Positions 1 through 4,212 of a stretch of 8,433 nucleotides of DNA are shown piece after piece. How positions within the stretch are numbered: the first letter of the stretch is position 1; every line of letters starts with the position of its first letter. The position numbers were made by a program, and so were the translations under genes. The stretch comes from JBGPEQ01 sp035518775 (GTDB lineage: Bacteria > Pseudomonadota > Alphaproteobacteria > Dongiales > Dongiaceae), in assembly GCA_035518775.1 (NCBI GenBank), contig DATIXH010000308.1, positions 1-8,433 of the forward strand. The letters run 5' to 3'. Below the pieces are notes generated by a model. The model did no database searches, was not told where the DNA came from, and saw nothing but the letters and a program-made list of their open reading frames with translations.

Positions 1-1028
1 GCAGCGTCGGCATGCTCGACGCCAGCACGCTCGGCAAGATCGACATCCGTGGCGCCGACGCCGGCGAGTTTCTCGACCGCGTGTACGTCAACCGCTTCTC
101 CACGCTGGGCGCCGGCCGCTGCCGCTACGGGCTGATGTTGCGCCTCGACGGCATGGTGTTCGACGACGGCGTCACCACGCGGCTTGGCCCCAACCACTTC
201 CTCATGACGACGACCACCGGCGGTGCCGCCCGCGTGCTCGGCTGGCTCGAGAGCTGGCTGCAGACGGAATGGCCGCACATGCGCGTCTACTGCACCTCCG
301 TGACCGAACAGTTCGCCGTCGTCGCCGTCACGGGGCCGCTCGCCCGCAAGCTGATGGCGGAGCTGACGAACGACATCGATCTCGACCCCGCGACCTTTCC
401 CTTCATGTCGTTCAAGGACGGCACCGTCGCCGGCCTTCCGGCGCGCGTCTACCGCATCAGCTTCACCGGCGAGCTCAGCTACGAGATCAACGTGCAGCCG
501 AGCTACGCCATGACGCTGTGGCGGGCACTCATGGCGGCCGGCGAGAAATACGGCATCACCCCCTATGGGACCGAGGCCATGCACGTGCTGCGTGCCGAGA
601 AGGGCTTCATCATCGTCGGCCAGGAAACCGACGGCACGGTGACGCCGCACGACCTCGGCATGGGCTGGATCGTCAGCAAGCAGAAGAAGGACTTCCTCGG
701 CAAGCGGTCCCTGACGCGGCCCGATACGGCGCGGCCGGACCGCAAGCAACTGGTCGGCCTGCTGAGCGAGAACCCGAGCGAGGTGATCCCAGAAGGCGGC
801 CAGATCGTCGCGGAGCTGAAGGACAAGCCGCCGATGGCTATGCTCGGCCACGTCACCTCCAGCTACTACAGTCCGAACTGCGGCCGCTCGATTGCCTTGG
901 CCCTGGTCAAGAACGGCCGCAACCGTCTGGGTGAGACGGTCTATGTGCCGCTCGAAGGCCGCACGCTCCGCGCCAAGGTCAGCGAACCCAAGTTCTTCGA
1001 TCCCGAAGGGAAGCGGCTCGATGGTTGA
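1..1028 (+). CDS. soxA: Sarcosine oxidase alpha subunit, C-terminal part (partial, 5' end outside window)
   Basis: This is the C-terminal third (about 342 residues) of the large subunit of heterotetrameric sarcosine oxidase, a cytoplasmic enzyme that oxidises sarcosine to glycine and passes the methyl carbon to tetrahydrofolate. The reading frame is open to the window edge: bases 3-11 encode SVG directly before MLDASTLGKIDI, a typical internal SoxA stretch, so the ATG at 12 is internal and not the start. The part seen is the GcvT-like aminomethyltransferase domain that binds folate. Diagnostic stretches are YGTEAMHVLRAEKGF, VGQETDGTVTPHDLGMGW, and HVTSSYYSPNCGRSIALALV near the end. The missing N-terminal part should carry the NAD-binding and ferredoxin-like regions, making about 1,000 residues in all. 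The stop TGA lies at 1026-1028 and overlaps soxG by 8 bp. The usual operon order soxB-soxD-soxA-soxG predicts soxB and soxD upstream. The family call is firm. Confidence 0.95.
   Translation, partial: SVGMLDASTLGKIDIRGADAGEFLDRVYVNRFSTLGAGRCRYGLMLRLDGMVFDDGVTTRLGPNHFLMTTTTGGAARVLGWLESWLQTEWPHMRVYCTSVTEQFAVVAVTGPLARKLMAELTNDIDLDPATFPFMSFKDGTVAGLPARVYRISFTGELSYEINVQPSYAMTLWRALMAAGEKYGITPYGTEAMHVLRAEKGFIIVGQETDGTVTPHDLGMGWIVSKQKKDFLGKRSLTRPDTARPDRKQLVGLLSENPSEVIPEGGQIVAELKDKPPMAMLGHVTSSYYSPNCGRSIALALVKNGRNRLGETVYVPLEGRTLRAKVSEPKFFDPEGKRLDG
1005..1013 (+). promoter_or_regulatory. Ribosome binding site of soxG inside the soxA end
   Basis: GAAGGGAAG sits 7 bases before the ATG at 1021, inside the last codons of soxA. 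It supports 1021 as the soxG start over the in-frame alternative start codon at 892. The overlap implies that the two subunits are translated in a coupled way. Confidence 0.7.
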
Positions 1029-1632
1029 AGCCTATCTGCGCCGCAGCCCGCTCGCCGCCCGCGGTCTCGCCGCCAAGGCCGGGATCGCCGGTGCCGAGTC
1101 CGACATCGTCATGGGCGAGCGGGCGCATCGCTGCCAGATCAATTTGCGCGGCGATCCCGAGGACGACGGGTTCACGACGGCCCTCCACAGCGTCACGGGC
1201 CTGCGGCTGCCGGCAGAGGCCAACAGCTTCACCACCGACGGCGCCCTCGCTTGCCTGTGGCTCGGCCCGGATGAATGGCTGATCCTCGGCCCCGGCGGCG
1301 GTGAGCAGGAGATCGCGGCGCGGCTGCGGGCGGCGTTCGGCGACATCCACGCCGCCGTGACCGACGTGTCGGAGGCCCGCACGACGATCGCCCTTGCCGG
1401 GCCGCGCGCCCGCGAGCTGCTGGCCAAGGGCACGAGCATCGACTTGCATCCGCGCGTCTTCGGGCCCGGCCGCTGCGTGCAGACCGGCTTCGCCGGTGCC
1501 AACATCATCCTACGCCAGACCGACGACATGCCGAGCTTCGAAATCCTCGTCCTCAACAGCTTCGCCGAGCATCTGTGGGCCTGGCTCGAGGGCGGAGCGC
1601 GGGAATATCGCGTCGGCGTCAGTGTTCTCTAG
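1021..1632 (+). CDS. soxG: Sarcosine oxidase gamma subunit
   Basis: This 203-residue protein is the small gamma subunit of heterotetrameric sarcosine oxidase, close to the usual length of about 200. It belongs to the same GcvT-like superfamily as the SoxA C-terminus and packs in the alpha-beta-gamma-delta complex; the gamma subunit has no known catalytic residues of its own. Supporting stretches are the N-terminal SPLAARG segment, the central LACLWLGPDEWLILGP (a hallmark of SoxG and related folate-binding folds), DVSEARTTIALAGPRARELLAKG, and a C-terminal LVLNSFAEHLWAWLE. The start at 1021 is preferred because the protein then begins at the expected place and has a good ribosome binding site at 1005-1013. 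The frame is also open further upstream, but that stretch is the shadow of soxA. The overlap with soxA means co-transcription. No terminator is visible after the stop. Confidence 0.93.
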   Translation: MVEAYLRRSPLAARGLAAKAGIAGAESDIVMGERAHRCQINLRGDPEDDGFTTALHSVTGLRLPAEANSFTTDGALACLWLGPDEWLILGPGGGEQEIAARLRAAFGDIHAAVTDVSEARTTIALAGPRARELLAKGTSIDLHPRVFGPGRCVQTGFAGANIILRQTDDMPSFEILVLNSFAEHLWAWLEGGAREYRVGVSVL

Positions 1633-1660
1633 GTGCCCTATCCTCGCGGGGAGCACTGTC

Positions 1661-2035
1661 ATGCGTCGCCTTCTCTTGATTGCCGGTGCAATCGCCTGCT
1701 GCTCCTGCCCGGCGGCCGCCGAAGAACGGAAACTCACGACCGACGAGATCCAGAAGACGTTCGCGGGCAACAGCGTGCACGGGATGTGGGGTCAGACTGA
1801 ATACTACAGCTTCTTCGATGCCGGCGGCGCCACCGACTATACGACCAAGCAGGGCACGGACCGCGGCCGCTGGCGCGCGGCCCACGACCAGTACTGCTCG
1901 CAATGGCGGATGGCCGGCGAGAGCTGCTATGACATCTACCGCGACGGCGACCGCATCATCTGGGTCGTCCCGTCGAGCGAGGCGCGCTACGACTCGACGC
2001 TGATATCCGGCCAGGCGACGGCAGTTTTCCAGTAG
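1661..2035 (+). CDS. Small exported protein of unknown function (124 aa)
   Basis: I do not recognise a named family. Residues 1-20 (MRRLLLIAGAIACCSCPAAA) form a classical export signal: two Arg, a hydrophobic core, then an AAA-EE junction that fits signal peptidase I. The core holds C13, C14 and C16, and AIAC at 10-13 is a weak lipobox, so a lipoprotein is a less likely option. The mature part of about 104 residues is compact, rich in Gly, Tyr and Trp, and has two cysteines (C79 and C89) that could form a disulfide in the periplasm. The pattern of a KLTTDEIQ helix, a short GMWG strand, GRWR, then YCSQW...SCYDIYRDGD looks like a small beta-barrel or lipocalin-like periplasmic protein; this is a guess from pattern only. 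The start at 1661 has GGGGAG 7 bases upstream (1648-1653). The gene follows soxG by 28 bp with no terminator between, so it may be read from the sox transcript. Confidence 0.8.
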   Translation: MRRLLLIAGAIACCSCPAAAEERKLTTDEIQKTFAGNSVHGMWGQTEYYSFFDAGGATDYTTKQGTDRGRWRAAHDQYCSQWRMAGESCYDIYRDGDRIIWVVPSSEARYDSTLISGQATAVFQ

Positions 2036-2076
2036 GTCGTCGGCCGCGGATTTTGGATGATCAGCCGATCCTAGGA

Positions 2077-2084
2077 ATGGTTAA
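2077..2084 (-). promoter_or_regulatory. Possible CtrA-type half-site
   Basis: The + strand reads ATGGTTAA, the exact reverse complement of the alphaproteobacterial CtrA half-site TTAACCAT. No second TTAA lies at the 7-base spacing of full sites, and an 8-base match can occur by chance, so this is only a candidate. Confidence 0.25.
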
Positions 2085-2254
2085 CGCCTGCGGCAAAAAT
2101 GCCGTGCGTGACCGCTGTTGGCGCCGATCTCCCTTTCCAAGATAATCTCAAGAAAGGGCCGCAATGCTCTGTCATTTAACGATATTTATTGCGCAGACTC
2201 AGGTGGCAGACAATCGTCCCAACGATCTCTAAAAATAGCGCCAGACTTAACACT

Positions 2255-2269
2255 TAACTGCTTCTTCAC
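2255..2269 (+). repeat. Leader motif shared by the two rod-protein genes, copy 1
   Basis: TAACTGCTTCTTCAC matches TAACTGATTCATCAC at 4092-4106 in 13 of 15 bases. This copy lies 94 bases before its gene's ATG, the other 121 bases. It could be an operator or promoter element kept after duplication. It overlaps the tandem ACTTAAC 7-mers at 2245-2258. Confidence 0.45.
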
Positions 2270-2305
2270 CCGAGTAAATCCATGTTTACGCACGGACGAT
2301 CATCG

Positions 2306-2333
2306 CCCCCTGACGAGGGGGAGAATTCTTTTT
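2306..2333 (+). promoter_or_regulatory. Hairpin with T-tract in the leader (possible attenuator)
   Basis: CCCCCT (2306-2311) and AGGGGG (2316-2321) form a perfect 6-bp stem around the tetraloop GACG, followed after four bases by TTCTTTTT (2326-2333). This resembles a short intrinsic terminator placed only 15 bases before the ATG at 2349. The right arm also contains the only strong Shine-Dalgarno-like sequence nearby (GGGGGAG, 2317-2323), though it is 25 bases from that ATG, which is too far for direct use. It could be an attenuator, a leader structure, or the end of a separate upstream transcript. Confidence 0.4.
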
Positions 2334-2348
2334 CGGATTGCGGCAGAT

Positions 2349-3941
2349 ATGGCGCAGGAAGTCGCAACTCTCGGGATAATCGACGATTCTCTGGACTGGA
2401 ATCCCCCGGCAGCGCTGCCGCTCAATCTGCGCACGCATCTCGGCAAGTTCGGCATCGGCGCAGACGACCTGATCGTCATCGAGGGCCTGCCGGAAGGCGC
2501 GGACCTGACCGTCGGCATCAGCAAGCCCGACGGGAGCTGGAGCATAAAGGCTGCCGAAGCCGACGGTGTCGCCTTCATTCCGCTCTATGAGAACGGCGAG
2601 ACCTACACTCTCAAGGTCTGCCTGCTGACTCCCGATCCGAGCGACCACGGTCTTCCCAAGTTGAAGGGCAAGGCGCAGTTCTCGCTGTCCGTCCCCCTCG
2701 CCCCGCTGCCCGTGCTGGAGGCGTTTGAGGAACCGAAGAAGGCCGCGGCCAAGGCGGCCGCGACCAAGACGGAGGCCGTCATCGTGCTGGGGGCGGATCC
2801 GGCCCTGAAGGCCGCTCCGACAACTGCGCCCCAAGCGATCGCCACGCCCGCGCAACCCGTCCCGGCGCCGCAGCCCGCGGCGGCCGCTCCGGTTGCGGCT
2901 GCGGCCGCAGCACCGCAGACGCCCAGCGCGGCGCCGGTTGCCGCCCCCGCGCTCGCGGCAGCGCCGGCACCGACTGCGCCGACGCCCGCTGTTGCGTCAA
3001 TCGCGATGCCGGCGCCGGCCGCGCCGAGTCAGCCGATCGACCTCGACAAGCATTTCGCCGCGCTGCGCGTGGAGTGGCAGACCAACGTGAAGAATCAGAT
3101 TGCCGCGGCAGAGAAGCGGCTGAAGGCTGCCCACCTGCAACAGCTCAGCAAGATCCAGACGGTGCTGTCGCAGGAAGAGACAACGCGGACCAACGCGATC
3201 GCGGCCAAGTGGAAGACCGAGCTGGACCGCCGCGCGGCCGATGCCGAGACCGAGCTGAAGGCACGCGCCAAGGAACACCTGGTCGGGCTCGAAGCGGGCC
3301 TGCGCGGCCGCCCGAGCGAGGGAGCGGCCGCCGACTTCGACCAGCGCCTGGCCGAGGCACGCAAGCAGTGGCAGGTCGAGGAAGAGGCGCGCCTGGCGGC
3401 GGTCGAAGCCGAATGGAGCGCTGCTGCCGCCATGATGCAAGGCACGCCGCGGACGAACGCCGCCGATCGGGCGGCCGTCGAGCGGGCGGTCGCCGAGGCG
3501 CGCGCGGCGTGGGAGATCGAAGAGGCAGCGCGACGCGCCAAGGACGCCGCCGAACTGGCTGCGGCCCACCAGCGCCAGGTCGCGCAGCTCGAAGCACAGT
3601 ATTCCGCGCTCTATGAGATGCGTATGGGGAACGCCGAGGCCACGTGGCGCAAGTCCGAGACGGATCGCCTGGCGGCTGCCGAACTGGAGTGGGGCAAACG
3701 CGAGGCCGAACGGGTCGCCGGCGTCGAAGCGAAATGGCGCGCGGAGCACGACAAGCGGCTCGAGGTCGTGCTGGCGAACCTCGACACCATGGTCAAGGGC
3801 CAGCTGAGCAACATCGACGGCAGCCAACCCCTGCCGGCGATCGAGCCGACGCCGACCGCATCGACGCCCGCCCAATCCCCTTCGACCGAGGCCCAAGTCG
3901 CAGACGACGACATCCGCTGGCGGAAGACCGCAGCGGCCTGA
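2349..3941 (+). CDS. Long helical rod protein with N-terminal beta head, paralogue 1 (530 aa)
   Basis: I know no named function for this protein. Residues 23-120 form a globular, probably beta-rich head (LPLNLR, IEGLPEGADLT, PDGSWSI, ETYTLKVCLLTPDP). It resembles the Gly/Trp-containing repeats of large bacterial surface proteins, but no signal peptide or membrane segment is visible. Residues 146-228 are an Ala/Pro-rich flexible linker. Residues 229-485 are a charged Ala/Glu/Arg-rich helix. Its tryptophans lie at 243, 288, 341, 356, 388, 433, 448 and 463, with most gaps 15 or a multiple of 15. The end (EHDKRLEVVL, MVKGQL) is shared with the neighbour at 4213. The ATG at 2349 was chosen because the head homology to the paralogue begins shortly after it and the sequence upstream is AT-rich leader; no good ribosome binding site precedes it, so the start is less certain than the frame. 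A scaffold or filament role is inference. Confidence 0.85.
   Translation: MAQEVATLGIIDDSLDWNPPAALPLNLRTHLGKFGIGADDLIVIEGLPEGADLTVGISKPDGSWSIKAAEADGVAFIPLYENGETYTLKVCLLTPDPSDHGLPKLKGKAQFSLSVPLAPLPVLEAFEEPKKAAAKAAATKTEAVIVLGADPALKAAPTTAPQAIATPAQPVPAPQPAAAAPVAAAAAAPQTPSAAPVAAPALAAAPAPTAPTPAVASIAMPAPAAPSQPIDLDKHFAALRVEWQTNVKNQIAAAEKRLKAAHLQQLSKIQTVLSQEETTRTNAIAAKWKTELDRRAADAETELKARAKEHLVGLEAGLRGRPSEGAAADFDQRLAEARKQWQVEEEARLAAVEAEWSAAAAMMQGTPRTNAADRAAVERAVAEARAAWEIEEAARRAKDAAELAAAHQRQVAQLEAQYSALYEMRMGNAEATWRKSETDRLAAAELEWGKREAERVAGVEAKWRAEHDKRLEVVLANLDTMVKGQLSNIDGSQPLPAIEPTPTASTPAQSPSTEAQVADDDIRWRKTAAA
2785..3032 (+). repeat. Ala/Pro-rich low-complexity linker coding region
   Basis: About 83 residues (146-228 of paralogue 1) are almost only Ala and Pro with some Val, Thr and Gln, in irregular PAP, PTA and AAAP units. 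Such stretches form extended flexible spacers. The paralogue has a shorter, more acidic linker here, so this segment expanded or was lost independently. Confidence 0.7.
3075..3779 (+). repeat. Degenerate 45-bp (15-residue) repeats of rod protein 1
   Basis: The coding region is organised in 45-bp units that begin at tryptophan codons. Trp-to-Trp distances are 45, 53, 15, 32, 45, 15 and 15 residues. A typical unit is WRKSETDRLAAAELE followed by the next Trp. Hydrophobic positions 1, 5, 9 and 12 give a pentadecad pattern. The two odd gaps (53 and 32) coincide with Gly/Pro-containing breaks near residues 319-325 and 365-369. Confidence 0.75.
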
Positions 3942-3955
3942 TTCGGAGCCTGTTT

Positions 3956-3987
3956 GTGAGGCATGGGCGTGCGGCTTAATGCCTCGC
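3956..3987 (+). repeat. Inverted repeat after rod protein gene 1
   Basis: GTGAGGCAT (3956-3964) can pair with ATGCCTCGC (3979-3987), nine pairs including one G-U, around a 14-base loop. It lies 14 bases after the stop of the first rod gene. It lacks a following T-tract, so it is not a classical intrinsic terminator; it may stabilise the 3' end of the mRNA. Confidence 0.4.
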
Positions 3988-4091
3988 GCGATCACATGAT
4001 GTAACAGGAAACTCGCCGCCGGCTCGCACGCCCGCGTGCGCCGCCGCCTACGCAATTGATTCGGCAGACAAACATCACGTCAGCCAAAGCA

Positions 4092-4106
4092 TAACTGATT
4101 CATCAC
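4092..4106 (+). repeat. Leader motif shared by the two rod-protein genes, copy 2
   Basis: TAACTGATTCATCAC is the partner of the motif at 2255-2269 (13 of 15 bases identical). It lies upstream of a TAAAAT box at 4116-4121, so here it would cover or flank the -35 area of a putative promoter. Confidence 0.45.
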
Positions 4107-4127
4107 GACATCGCCTAAAATTAAATA

Positions 4128-4147
4128 AACGGTTAATGCTAACGGTT
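4128..4147 (+). repeat. Direct repeat AACGGTT, 13-base period
   Basis: AACGGTT occurs at 4128-4134 and 4141-4147, in the AT-rich leader about 65-85 bases before the chosen ATG. Paired short direct repeats just after a possible -10 box can be a regulator site. The first copy also forms part of a TTAA-N8-TTAA pair (4121-4136). Confidence 0.35.
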
Positions 4148-4212
4148 TGTTAGGGAATATTTCGTATCTATTTACTTCCTCAGAGCATCAAAGAAAATCG
4201 GGGTTACAGTCG

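Larger units (their letters stand above)
2036..2348 (+). promoter_or_regulatory. Leader and promoter region of the first rod-protein gene
   Basis: This 313-bp stretch holds no gene I can support. It is clearly richer in A and T than the flanking genes, especially 2165-2285. It contains a sequence matching the CtrA half-site in reverse (ATGGTTAA, 2077-2084), a 5-bp stem around AAAA (2091-2104), an A-rich block CTAAAAATA (2229-2237) that could be part of a -10 region, a tandem 7-mer ACTTAAC (2245-2258), a motif shared with the second leader (2255-2269) and a GC-rich hairpin (2306-2321). An open frame runs through it in phase with the downstream gene, but its base composition is not that of the coding regions. 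No confident -35/-10 pair can be named. Confidence 0.5.
3942..4212 (+). promoter_or_regulatory. Intergenic leader of the second rod-protein gene
   Basis: These 271 bases hold no supported gene. The first half is GC-rich with two inverted repeats (3956-3987 and 4025-4040), neither followed by a T-tract. The second half (4050-4200) is AT-rich and carries GGCAGACAA (4063-4071, also at 2205-2213), the 15-bp shared motif (4092-4106), a possible -10 element TAAAAT (4116-4121), and two AACGGTT copies (4128-4134 and 4141-4147). The composition suggests that the second gene has its own promoter rather than relying only on read-through. Confidence 0.5.

Noticed and set aside
892..1020. Longer start for soxG inside soxA
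   Set aside because: The extra residues are an out-of-frame shadow of the conserved soxA end; the ATG at 1021 has a good ribosome binding site and the right protein length.
2118..2348. N-terminal extension of rod protein 1 from a TTG at 2118
   Set aside because: The added 77 residues have AT-rich, atypical codon use, no counterpart in the paralogue, and contain the hairpin and shared leader motif, so they are leader DNA.
3956..3987. Intrinsic terminator after rod gene 1
   Set aside because: The stem is good but no T-tract follows, so it is listed only as an inverted repeat.
4025..4040. CGCACG/CGTGCG hairpin with a 4-base loop as a terminator
   Set aside because: It is short, has no T-tract, and such GC stems are common by chance in this composition.
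2997..4055. Long - strand open frame opposite rod gene 1
   Set aside because: It is a mirror of a GC-rich Ala/Glu-coding repeat; its product is Arg/Leu-rich low complexity and shows no family motif.
4147..4212. N-terminal extension of rod protein 2 from a TTG at 4147
   Set aside because: It adds 22 residues of AT-rich sequence without a ribosome binding site and overlaps the AACGGTT repeat; ATG 4213 is better.
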